Assembly (NCBI RefSeq): GCF_029255145.1
Contig: NZ_JAPUVQ010000032.1
Location: forward strand, 1 to 15,574
Length of the DNA stretch: 15,574 nucleotides
Source of the DNA: Accumulibacter sp003538495
GTDB lineage: Bacteria > Pseudomonadota > Gammaproteobacteria > Burkholderiales > Rhodocyclaceae
Direction of reading: 5' to 3'
A program made the translations under genes and the position numbers. The notes below the pieces were generated by a model. It made no database searches, had not been told where the DNA came from, and worked only from the letters and a program-made list of their open reading frames with translations. Shown piece by piece: positions 8,178-15,529 of the stretch. The stretch's first letter is position 1, and every line of letters begins with the position of its first letter.

Positions 8178-8654
8178 ATGCAGCTCGACCGCTACGACTG
8201 GCAGATTCTGCGTGTCCTTCAGGACGATGGCCGAATCAGCAACCAGGACCTCGCCGACCGCATCGGCCTGTCGCCATCTCCCTGCCTGCGCCGGGTACGC
8301 GCGCTCGAGGAATCGGGGCTGATCGCCGGTTACCGCGCACTGCTCGACGCCAGGAAGCTCGGTCTGTCGCTGATGGCGCTGATCCACATCTCGATGGACC
8401 GCCACACGCCCGAGCGCTTCACCGGTTTCGATGCCGCCATCGCCGAGATCCCGGAACTCCTCGAATGCCTGCTGATCACCGGGCAGGACGCCGACTACCA
8501 GCTCAAGGTCGTGGTCAAGGACATGGACGCCTACCAGGAGCTCCTGCTGGATCGCATCACCCGCATCCCCGGTGTTACCGGCGTCCATTCGAGCTTCGTC
8601 TTGCGCCGGGTAGTCGACCGGACGGCACTGCCGCTTTCGGGCCCGGCGACTTGA
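8178..8654 (+). CDS. Lrp/AsnC-family transcriptional regulator
   Basis: This 158-residue DNA-binding protein has an N-terminal winged helix-turn-helix, LDRYDWQILRVLQDDGRISN followed by QDLADRIGLSPSPCLRRVRALE (residues 3-44), and a C-terminal RAM/AsnC effector domain (about 65-140) containing ITGQDADYQLKVVVKDMDAYQ. The length is standard for Lrp-like regulators, which assemble as dimers or octamers and usually sense leucine or another amino acid. It diverges from leuA across a 171-bp AT-rich gap that contains an Lrp-like palindrome, so it probably controls leuA and itself. It also converges on a broken leucine-type dehydrogenase, which hints at a wider leucine regulon. The ribosome-binding site before ATG 8178 is poor. 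The ligand is unknown. Confidence 0.9.
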   Translation: MQLDRYDWQILRVLQDDGRISNQDLADRIGLSPSPCLRRVRALEESGLIAGYRALLDARKLGLSLMALIHISMDRHTPERFTGFDAAIAEIPELLECLLITGQDADYQLKVVVKDMDAYQELLLDRITRIPGVTGVHSSFVLRRVVDRTALPLSGPAT

Positions 8655-8841
8655 GGGCAACGGCCCGCACTGCGCCCTTGACCTGGCGGACTAGGCGTCG
8701 TCGCCCGTGCCAGGGCAGTGGCCGGCTCTTGGTTACTGGAGGCCGCCGCCGGCCGCCTGGGAGGCGACGATGGCGCGTTGTCCTGACCCGGGTCGCCGTC
8801 GTGATCTTGACGCCCCGCTCTTCACCCCGGAAAATCACTGG

Positions 8842-9009
8842 GGCGGAACTCTCGCGCTGATCGGCGTACCTGCTTTTTTCGTTCCTGCGCTGGCTGCAGA
8901 CCAGGCGGCGGCGATTGATTTCGCGGCGACGAGCGGCTGTCGCAACTGTCACACCATCGACAAGAAGCTGGTTGGTTTCGCCTCCGCAGAGCAACTGACG
9001 CTCAGGTAA
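8842..9009 (+). pseudogene. Remnant of a small c-type cytochrome
   Basis: The translation contains a secretion-signal-like stretch (TLALIGVPAFFVPALA, then ADQ). After it comes FAATSGCRNCHTIDKKLVG with the heme-attachment motif CRNCH (8938-8952), as in class I cytochromes of the c551/c5 type. After KKLVG (about 8976) the similarity stops and nine unrelated residues (FASAEQLTL-type) lead to the stop, so the half with the axial Met is gone. There is no ATG at the signal start. The nearest in-frame ATG (8770) would add about 25 residues of unlikely Arg/Pro-rich sequence. I read it as a fragment that lost both ends. The rest of 8655-9089 shows no gene, only GC-rich sequence. Confidence 0.55.
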
Positions 9010-9089
9010 GCGCTGCCGCTCGGTCCACCCTCCGGAAGCCGGCCGTAACAGCGAAGTGAGCGTAACGAGCAGGGCGCGCGCTGCCAAGC

Positions 9090-10148
9090 TCAGCGGCGGA
9101 AACATTCTTCGGCGATCGCATCCGCGACCTCGCCGGTCGGGCGTTCTTCCTGGCGCGCGCTCGAGGATCTCCAGCAGGTTGTCGTAGATGGCATCGATGT
9201 AATGCAGCAGGGCAGTACGGTCGAAGCCGATGCGCTCGTGATAGATGTCGATGATGCCGCCGGCGTTGATCACGTAGTCCGGCGCGTACAGGATGCCGCG
9301 GTGCATCAGTTGGACGCCGTGCCGCGCTTCGGCCAGCTGGTTGTTCGCCGCGCCGGCGACGATCTGCGCCTTGAGCTGCGGAATCGTCTGGTCATTGAGC
9401 ACCGCCCCCAGCGCACAGGGCGCGAACACCTCCACGGCTTGCGCGTCAGTCGCGTCGGCGGGAACGACCGTGGCGGCTAGTTCATTGCGGGCGCGATCGA
9501 GCTGTTCGGGGTGGATGTCGGCCACCCACAGCCTGGCGCCGGCCGCACGCAGCTGGGACGTCAGATCGAAACCGACATTGCCGATACCCTGTATGGCAAC
9601 GCGCAGGCCGTCCAGCGAATCGCGACCGAGCTTATCCTTCACCGCGGCACGGATGCCGACAAAGGTGCGGTAGGCGGAGGCCGGCGAGGGGTCGCCGCTA
9701 CGCATCCCGACGTCGCTCTGCTTGTCCTCGATGCCGGCGATATGCGGCGTGATCTGGTGCATCAACTTCATGTCGGCGACAGTAGTCCCGGAATCCTCGG
9801 CGGCGATGTAGCGGCCGTTGAGCCGGTCGATCGCGCGTGCCAGCGCCTGTAGCAGCAGCGGCGTTTTGTCGGTGCGCGGATTGCCGATCACCACCGCTTT
9901 GCCGCCGCCCAGTTTGAGCCTGGCCATCGCCGATTTCTAGTCATCCCGCGCGACAGACGCAGCACGTCGCGCAGCACGTCGCGCACCGCGTGCTCTTCGC
10001 TGGCATACGACCACATCCGGCAACCGCCGAGCGCCGGGCCGAGGTTTGAATTGTGAACGGCGATGATTGCCTTAAAGCCGCTCTTGTCGTCACTGCAGAA
10101 GACCACTTGTTCGTGGTCGGCGAAATCGCTCAGTGAAAATACCGCCAT
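9090..10148 (-). pseudogene. Broken leucine/phenylalanine dehydrogenase (Glu/Leu/Phe/Val family)
   Basis: Intact, this enzyme would deaminate a branched-chain or aromatic amino acid to its 2-oxoacid with NAD. The N-terminal piece starts at ATG 10148 (AGGAG 7 nt upstream) and includes NLGPALGGCRMW. The main piece, in another frame, includes LKLGGGKAVVIGNPRTDK (catalytic Lys), AEDSGTTVADM, the NAD-binding IQGIGNVGFDL and APDYVINAGG. A third frame carries the expected tail, ADAIAEECFRR, to TGA at 9090. The lesions are a 12-bp tandem duplication (DVLR repeated), a 1-nt loss near 9936-9941 just before the catalytic Lys region, and a 1-nt gain near 9150-9160. No single frame makes the enzyme. It is downstream of ior on the same strand. 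Sequencing error is the alternative, but three lesions make decay likelier. Confidence 0.85.
9959..9982 (-). repeat. 12-bp tandem duplication inside the dehydrogenase pseudogene
   Basis: GCAGCACGTCGC is present twice back to back (9959-9970 and 9971-9982). On the coding strand it repeats Asp-Val-Leu-Arg, giving VRDVLRDVLRLSRG where the family normally has a single DVLRLSRG. It is in frame, so it adds four residues. Confidence 0.85.
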
Positions 10149-10187
10149 CGCTGTCTCCTTTTGGGTCATCGAGGGTGTGCCGGGCCA

Positions 10188-10214
10188 GTCGCCGCCGCTG
10201 GTGGCGGTGGCGAC
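10188..10214. other. Hairpin between the ior and dehydrogenase genes
   Basis: GTCGCCGCCGC (10188-10198) and GCGGTGGCGAC (10204-10214) form an 11-bp stem with one non-Watson-Crick position and a 5-nt loop. It lies in the 130-bp spacer between the ior stop and the start of the dehydrogenase pseudogene. No T-run follows, so it looks more like an intercistronic mRNA hairpin (attenuation or 3'-end stabilisation) than a terminator. Function is inferred from position only. Confidence 0.4.
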
Positions 10215-10278
10215 CGAGCAGTCACCGGTTTTGGTGTCGCGCGCGCAGCGCCTTAGCTTGATCCGGGACGTCGGCGAC

Positions 10279-13200
10279 TCAGCCAGGAATTACCGCAATC
10301 GTCTTGCGCGGGCGCGCTTGCCCGCTGGCCGCGGGCGCTTCCATGTTTCGGAAGGCCGCCAGCAGCAGGGCCTCGCGCTGTTTGGCCGAGGCGTGGTAGC
10401 GCTCGCGTACGTGACCGAAGCCACGGATCTGCTCGGGCAGGCTGGCCAGCTCGACGGCAGCTTCATGGTTGGCGGGGTCCAATCCGGCAATGATCTCGGC
10501 CACCGTCGCCTCGTAGTCGGCAATCAGCTGCCGGTCCAGGCGGCGCTCGGCGCTGCGCGCGAAAGGATCGAGCGCGCCGCCACGCAGCAGCTTGAAGCGC
10601 GTCAGCAGACGCAGCGCCTTGAGCATCCATGGACCGTAGCTGCGCTTCACCAGGTGGCCGTTGGCGTCCTTCCTGGCAAGCAGCGGCGGCGCCATGTGGA
10701 AGACCAGCCGGTAGTCGCCGTCGAAGCTCTCCTCGACACGCTTGAGGAAATCGCCATCGGTGTACAGCCGCGCGACTTCGTACTCGTCCTTGTACGCCAG
10801 CAGCTTGTAATAGCCGCGTGCCACGGCTTCGCTGAGCAGCGTGATGCCCGGCGCCACGGCGTCTTCGGCCTGGCGCACGCGCGCCACCAGGCGCGCGTAG
10901 CGCTCGGCGTAGGCGGCGTTCTGATAGTCGGTGAGTTGCGCCGTACGGCGGGATATGATTTCGTCGACGCTGGTGGACAGCTGATGGTGCGCCGGCAAGC
11001 CGCTTTTCGGCCGGGCTGCTTCGATTACCGCTGCCGGATCGACCGCCGTGCGGCGACCCCACTGGAACGCCGCCTTGTTTCCGGCGACGGCAGTGCCATT
11101 GATCTCGATGGCGCGCATGATCGCGGCCATGCCGAGCGGCACCAGTCCCTGCTGCCAGGCGTAACCGAGCATGAACAGGTTGGTGGCGATCGAGTCCCCC
11201 AGCAATTCGGTGGCCAATCGGGATGCATCGAGGAATTCGACGCGATCTTCGCCGACCGCTTCGACAATTTGCTGTTCCATCGAGCGGCCAGGGAAGATCG
11301 GGTCCGGGTTGGCCTGGACGTTGCCGGAGCGCGCCTGCGCGGCAAAGCCGCGCACGAACTCGCTGGTGTTGGTCTGGTCGCGGTTGATCACCACGCGGGT
11401 GAGTCCCAGGCTCATCTTGGCCAGCGATTCGTCGCTGGCGGCCACCACCAGATCGCAACCAATGACCGCGTTGGCCTCGCCAGCGGCCACCCGCGCCGCG
11501 TAGAGTTGCTCCTGGCGGTCGGCGATACGTACGTGCGACCAGACCGCGCCGCCCTTCTGCGCCAGACCGGCCATGTCGAGCACCGAAATGCCCTTGCCTT
11601 CGAGGTGCGCCGCCATCCCCAGCAGGGCGCCGATGGTGACCACGCCGGTGCCGCCGACGCCGGTGATCAGCAGGCCCCACGGCGTGCTGGTGGTGGGCAG
11701 GACAGGCGTTGGCAGGCGGTCAAAGGCGTCGCCGCCGGCCTGCGTCGCCTTGCCCTTGCGCAGCTGGCCGCCCTCGATGGTGACGAAGCTCGGGCAGAAA
11801 CCCTTGATGCACGAGTAGTCCTTGTTGCACGACGACTGGTCGATCGCCCGCTTGCGGCCAAACTCGGTGTCCACCGCCACCACCGACATGCAGTTGGATT
11901 TGTCGCTGCAGTCACCACAGCCTTCGCACACGCGGTCGTTGATCACCACCCGCCTGGCCGGGTCCGGGAAGGTGCCGCGCTTGCGCCGGCGGCGCTTTTC
12001 CGCGGCGCAGGTCTGGTCGTAGATCAGCGCCGAGACGCCCGCCACCTCGCGCAACTCGCGCTGCACGTCGTCGAGTTCGTCGCGGTGCCGGATCGGCACG
12101 CCGTCCGGCAGGCCGGAACGCTCGTAGGCGCGGCCGGTGCCGTCATTGACCACGACGATCTTCTGCACGCCTTCGGCCGCCAGTTGGCGGGCGATGATCG
12201 GCACCGACAGATTGCCGTCGTGCGGCTGGCCACCGGTCATCGCCACGGCGTCGTTGTAGAGGATCTTGTAGGTGATGTTCACCCGCGCCGCGACCGCCGC
12301 CCGGATCGCCAGAATCCCCGAGTGCATGTAGGTGCCGTCGCCGACGTTGGCAAACACGTGGCGGGTGCTGGTGAAGGGCGACTGGCCGATCCAGGGAGCA
12401 CCTTCGCCGCCCATCTGGCAAAAGGTCGAGGTCGATTCCGGAGACAGCCAGGTGGCCATGTAGTGACAGCCGATGCCGGCCAGCGCGCGCGACCCCTGCG
12501 GCACCTTGGTCGAAGTGTTGTGCGGGCAACCCGAGCAATAGTGGGGCACTCGCTGCAGCGTCAGGCGCGGCTTGGCCAGCGCCGCTTCCTTGGCTTCGAG
12601 AAAGGCCAGGCGGGTCTTGATGCGCTCCGAGGTGTAGAAGCGTGCGATGCGGGCGGCGATCACCCGCGCGATCATCGCCGGCGTCAGCTCGCCGGCCGAC
12701 GGCAGCAGCCACTCGGCGTGCGGCAGAGCCCATTCGCCGGTTTCGTCGAACTTGCCGATCACCCGCGGACGCACCGATTCGCGCCAGTTGTAGAGTTCTT
12801 CCTTGATCTGGTATTCAAGAAACTGGCGTTTCTCCTCGACCACCAGAATCTCGTCCAGGCCATCGGCGAAGGCCCGTACGCCTTCGGCTTCGAGCGGCCA
12901 CACCATGCCGATCTTGTACACCCGCAGACCGATCTCGGCGGCGACACGGTCGTCGATGCCGAGGTCCTCCAGCGCTTGACGGACGTCCAGATAGCTCTTG
13001 CCGCTAGTGATGATTCCGAGCCTGGCGTCCGGGCTGTCGATGACTATCCTGTTGAGGCCGTTGGCGCGGCAATAGGCGAGCGCGGCGTAGAGCTTGTGAT
13101 GCAGCAGGCGTTCCTCCTGCACCAGCGGCGGGTCGGGCCAGCGCAGGTTCAGGCCGGCAGCCGGCAGCTGAAAGTCAGTCGGGACGACGGTGCGCACGGC

Positions 13201-13881
13201 GAAGGGATCGACGTTGACCGACGCCGACGTTTCGACGGTGTCGGTCAGCGCCTTGAAGGCCACCCAGCAACCCGAATAGCGCGACAGCGCAAAGCCGTGC
13301 AGGCCGTATTCGAGATAGTCCTGGATCCCTGCCGGGGCGAGCACCGGCATCATCAGCGCCTTGAACACGTGTTCGGTCTGATGCGGCAGGGTGGACGACT
13401 TTGCCGCGTGGTCGTCGCCGGCGATCACCAGCACGCCGCCGTGCCTCGAAGTGCCCGCGGCGTTCGCGTGGCGGAAGACGTCACCGCTGCGGTCGACCCC
13501 CGGACCCTTGCCGTACCAGATCGAAAAGACGCCATCGTAGGTGGCGTTCGGGTCCAGGTTGACCTGCTGCGTGCCCCACACGGCGGTCGCCGCGAGGTCT
13601 TCGTTGAGACCGGGCTGAAAGCGGATGTGCTGCGGTTGCAGGTACCTGGCGGCTTTCCAGTATTCCTGGTCGACGCTGCCCAGCGGTGAGCCACGGTAAC
13701 CGGAGACGAAGCCGGCGGTGTTCAGTCCCGCGGCCTGATCGCGCATGCGCTGCATCATCGGCAGGCGGACCAGAGCCTGAATACCGGTCATGTAGGCGTA
13801 TCCCGTAGTCAGGGTGTACTTGTCTTCGAGGCTCGAGTTGCGCAGCACGGCCGTGCCGGCGTCGGGGTGGGGCTGTTCCAT
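10279..13881 (-). CDS. Indolepyruvate:ferredoxin oxidoreductase, fused single-chain form
   Basis: This 1200-residue cytoplasmic enzyme oxidatively decarboxylates arylpyruvates (indolepyruvate, phenylpyruvate) or related 2-oxoacids to the acyl-CoA, reducing ferredoxin. The order is as in fused IorA-IorB proteins. An N-terminal pyrimidine-binding region (SGYRGSPLGSVD) is followed by CSGCPHN with a later Cys (about 447) for an iron-sulfur cluster. The TPP site is GDGTYMHSG to LYNDAVAMTGG (about 514-550). A ferredoxin-like segment has CEGCGDCSDKSNC and CNKDYSCIKGFC (about 650-700). A gamma-type domain starts at GVGGTGVVT (about 740), and a C-terminal helical domain runs from about 960. ATG 13881 has AAGGAG with good spacing; the frame also opens 14 residues earlier. 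The partner dehydrogenase and the divergent LysR gene are broken, but this frame has no visible lesion. Confidence 0.93.
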   Translation of the reverse strand: MEQPHPDAGTAVLRNSSLEDKYTLTTGYAYMTGIQALVRLPMMQRMRDQAAGLNTAGFVSGYRGSPLGSVDQEYWKAARYLQPQHIRFQPGLNEDLAATAVWGTQQVNLDPNATYDGVFSIWYGKGPGVDRSGDVFRHANAAGTSRHGGVLVIAGDDHAAKSSTLPHQTEHVFKALMMPVLAPAGIQDYLEYGLHGFALSRYSGCWVAFKALTDTVETSASVNVDPFAVRTVVPTDFQLPAAGLNLRWPDPPLVQEERLLHHKLYAALAYCRANGLNRIVIDSPDARLGIITSGKSYLDVRQALEDLGIDDRVAAEIGLRVYKIGMVWPLEAEGVRAFADGLDEILVVEEKRQFLEYQIKEELYNWRESVRPRVIGKFDETGEWALPHAEWLLPSAGELTPAMIARVIAARIARFYTSERIKTRLAFLEAKEAALAKPRLTLQRVPHYCSGCPHNTSTKVPQGSRALAGIGCHYMATWLSPESTSTFCQMGGEGAPWIGQSPFTSTRHVFANVGDGTYMHSGILAIRAAVAARVNITYKILYNDAVAMTGGQPHDGNLSVPIIARQLAAEGVQKIVVVNDGTGRAYERSGLPDGVPIRHRDELDDVQRELREVAGVSALIYDQTCAAEKRRRRKRGTFPDPARRVVINDRVCEGCGDCSDKSNCMSVVAVDTEFGRKRAIDQSSCNKDYSCIKGFCPSFVTIEGGQLRKGKATQAGGDAFDRLPTPVLPTTSTPWGLLITGVGGTGVVTIGALLGMAAHLEGKGISVLDMAGLAQKGGAVWSHVRIADRQEQLYAARVAAGEANAVIGCDLVVAASDESLAKMSLGLTRVVINRDQTNTSEFVRGFAAQARSGNVQANPDPIFPGRSMEQQIVEAVGEDRVEFLDASRLATELLGDSIATNLFMLGYAWQQGLVPLGMAAIMRAIEINGTAVAGNKAAFQWGRRTAVDPAAVIEAARPKSGLPAHHQLSTSVDEIISRRTAQLTDYQNAAYAERYARLVARVRQAEDAVAPGITLLSEAVARGYYKLLAYKDEYEVARLYTDGDFLKRVEESFDGDYRLVFHMAPPLLARKDANGHLVKRSYGPWMLKALRLLTRFKLLRGGALDPFARSAERRLDRQLIADYEATVAEIIAGLDPANHEAAVELASLPEQIRGFGHVRERYHASAKQREALLLAAFRNMEAPAASGQARPRKTIAVIPG

Positions 13882-13914
13882 GACGTGTCTCCTTGTAGGT
13901 GCTATTTTTCGTGC

Positions 13915-13943
13915 ATGGTACAAACGCTATCTGCTATCGTAAA
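13915..13943 (-). promoter_or_regulatory. Candidate sigma-70 promoter of ior
   Basis: On the minus strand TTTACG (13943-13938) and TACCAT (13920-13915) are 17 bp apart, each matching 4 of 6 positions of the -35 and -10 consensus. This puts transcription start near 13907, about 26 nt before ATG 13881. The imperfect hexamers fit a promoter that needs an activator. Confidence 0.4.
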
Positions 13944-13952
13944 TTCACAAAT

Positions 13953-13967
13953 ATACTCTTCAGGTAT
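13953..13967. promoter_or_regulatory. LysR-type regulator box (ATAC-N7-GTAT)
   Basis: ATAC (13953-13956) and GTAT (13964-13967) are separated by 7 nt and satisfy the T-N11-A rule. This is the same form as the BenM/CatM recognition site. It sits in the gap between divergent ior and lysR, about 10 bp upstream of the candidate ior -35 and 11 bp upstream of the lysR ATG. That is where such a regulator would both activate ior and repress itself. Confidence 0.5.
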
Positions 13968-13978
13968 TCGAAAAACAG

Positions 13979-14886
13979 ATGACCAAGGACGTCTCGCTCA
14001 GGCAAATGCGCTACTTCGCCGCCGCCGCTGAAACCGGTTAGTTCTCGATGGCGGCGGCCAAGTTGTCCGTGTCGCAATCGGCGATCGCCAACGCAATCCT
14101 GCTGTTGGAGGGCCGACTCGGTGTAAAGTTGTTCGAACGCCATCCTTACGGCGTCTCGCTGACCGCCGAGGGGCACAGCTTTCACCAGCACGCCCGGCAT
14201 ATTCTCGATTCGCTTCAGGACGCCTTGCGCGAACCGCGATTTCGCGCCAGTCACCTCGATGGCAGCATCCGTATCGCCGCCAGCTACACCGTCCCCGGCT
14301 GCTTTCTGCCGCCACTGCTGGCCCGCTTTCGCGCCAACTATCCGGCCGTCGATCTCGATCTGCACGACATGACCCGGCGCGACATCGAGTGGGAGGTGGC
14401 AAGCGGTTCGCTTTAGCTGGGCGTCGCGATCCTCTCCAACGTCGAGGCGCCCGAACGATTCGGGCACCACGTGCTGATGCACTCACGACGCCAGTTGTGG
14501 GCTGTGCGGCCGGTCACCCGGTGCTGCGCACGCCGTACCCGTCGCTGGCGGACATTGCAGCGCATCCCTACATTCTGCTGACGGTAGACGAAGGCGAGGA
14601 GTCCAACCGCCGCTACTGGGTCGAGCGCGGCATCAGGCCGTCGATCGCCTTCCGCACCAATGGTATGGAAGCCTTGCGCGGCCTGGTGGCGCACGGTTTT
14701 GGGGTGAGCATCCTGGCCGACATGGTGTATCGGCCGTGGTCGCTGGAAGGAAAGAAAATCGAGGCGCGGCCGATTGTCGATGTGCTTCCCTGCATGGAGG
14801 TCGGCATGCTCTGGAAGCAGGGCGCCGAACTCGCCGCGCCCCCCGAGGCCTTGCCGCAGTTCCTCATTCAGGTCTGCGGTAGCTGA
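13979..14886 (+). pseudogene. Broken LysR-type transcriptional regulator
   Basis: From ATG 13979 the translation gives a typical LysR N-terminus (LRQMRYFAAAAETG) interrupted by TAG at 14039-14041, where a residue such as Gln is expected. It continues as FSMAAAKLSVSQSAIANAIL, completing the winged helix-turn-helix, and then LGVKLFERHPYGVSLTAEG. A second in-frame TAG is at 14414-14416. Near 14498-14506 the reading must shift by one base to continue as AAGHPVLRTPYPSLADIA, through VERGIRPSIAFRTN and GLVAHGFGVSIL, to TGA at 14886. About 300 residues in all, a normal LysR length. It is divergent from ior and probably once regulated it. An internal ATG (14048) could give only a fragment lacking part of the DNA-binding domain. 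Its ligand would have been an aromatic or 2-oxoacid. Confidence 0.88.
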
Positions 14887-14907
14887 CAACCGCGACGAAA
14901 CCGACCT

Positions 14908-14927
14908 CGCGGCCTTGCCCGGCCGCG
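14908..14927. terminator. Possible hairpin between convergent lysR remnant and VOC gene
   Basis: CGCGGCC (14908-14914) and GGCCGCG (14921-14927) form a perfect 7-bp GC stem with a 6-nt loop, in the 74-bp gap between two convergent genes. No T-run is present on either side, so classification as a terminator rests on position and stem strength. Confidence 0.3.
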
Positions 14928-14960
14928 CAAGCGGTAGCGGCCAGGTACCAACTGGACCGC

Positions 14961-15371
14961 TCAAGGAGCGACGTTGACCATCCACGGCACGCCGAACCGG
15001 TCCACGAGCATGCCAAAGGCTGGCGACCAGAAGGTCTTTGCCAACGGCATCATGACCTGACCGCCGTTGGCAAGTGCGCCGAAATACTGTTCCGCCTCGG
15101 CCACGTCGGCCGCCGGAATGGATAGCGAAAAACCCTGGAAGGCGGGCGATCCGGAACACCGCCCATCCGACGCCATGAGCAGTGTTTCACCAATCCGAAA
15201 AGCCGCGTGCATTACCTTTTCCGGGTCTTGCCCGGGATCACAGCCCGGGGACGGCTGCTCGGGGCTGTCTTTGTAGCGCATCAGCATCTCGACTTCGGCG
15301 CCGAGCGCTTGCTTGTAGAAGTCGATTGCTTCCTCGCATCGTCCCTCGAAAGTCAGGTAGATTTGGATCAT
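14961..15371 (-). CDS. VOC (glyoxalase/PhnB-like) family protein
   Basis: This 136-residue protein has the PhnB-like vicinal-oxygen-chelate fold. It starts with IQIYLTFEGRCEEAIDFYKQ then ALGAEVEMLMRYKDSPEQ, has the central MHAAFRIGETLLMASD, and ends with FGMLVDRFGVPWMVNV. The length is normal for the family (about 135-150). The frame is open a further 55 codons upstream, but ATG 15371 is preceded by GGAGGT at a 6-nt distance and matches the usual N-terminus, so the longer form is rejected. Members of this subgroup are mostly of unknown substrate despite the old '3-demethylubiquinone methyltransferase' label. There is no functional link to its neighbours. Confidence 0.88.
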   Translation of the reverse strand: MIQIYLTFEGRCEEAIDFYKQALGAEVEMLMRYKDSPEQPSPGCDPGQDPEKVMHAAFRIGETLLMASDGRCSGSPAFQGFSLSIPAADVAEAEQYFGALANGGQVMMPLAKTFWSPAFGMLVDRFGVPWMVNVAP

Positions 15372-15491
15372 GGTCGCACCTCCATCTGTTGGACTACAGG
15401 CCGGGAAACCGGACGATGCCATCGATAGTATAGGTGCCCGTAAAGAGGGGTCTAGCAGCCTGTCGGACTTTCCCGGCGCCAGATCCATATA

Positions 15492-15500
15492 TGATATAAT
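15492..15500 (+). promoter_or_regulatory. Extended -10 promoter of the transposase
   Basis: TGATATAAT at 15492-15500 is a perfect TGn-TATAAT extended -10 element, 29 bp before the transposase ATG. No good -35 is seen at the usual distance, which is common with an extended -10. The AT-rich patch contrasts with the surrounding GC-rich DNA. Confidence 0.55.
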
Positions 15501-15529
15501 CATGCCTCTTCGAACCATCGAGTCGTCGC

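Noticed and set aside
10063..13689. Very long open frame on the plus strand opposite ior
   Set aside because: It is antisense to a clearly conserved oxidoreductase. GC-rich codon bias keeps the opposite frame open, and its translation (rich in Arg, His, Gln, Val) shows no family motif.
14039..14416. Amber recoding (TAG read as an amino acid) in the LysR gene
   Set aside because: Two in-frame TAGs alone might suggest recoding, but the gene also needs a frameshift near 14500, and other genes show no internal TAG. Decay is simpler.
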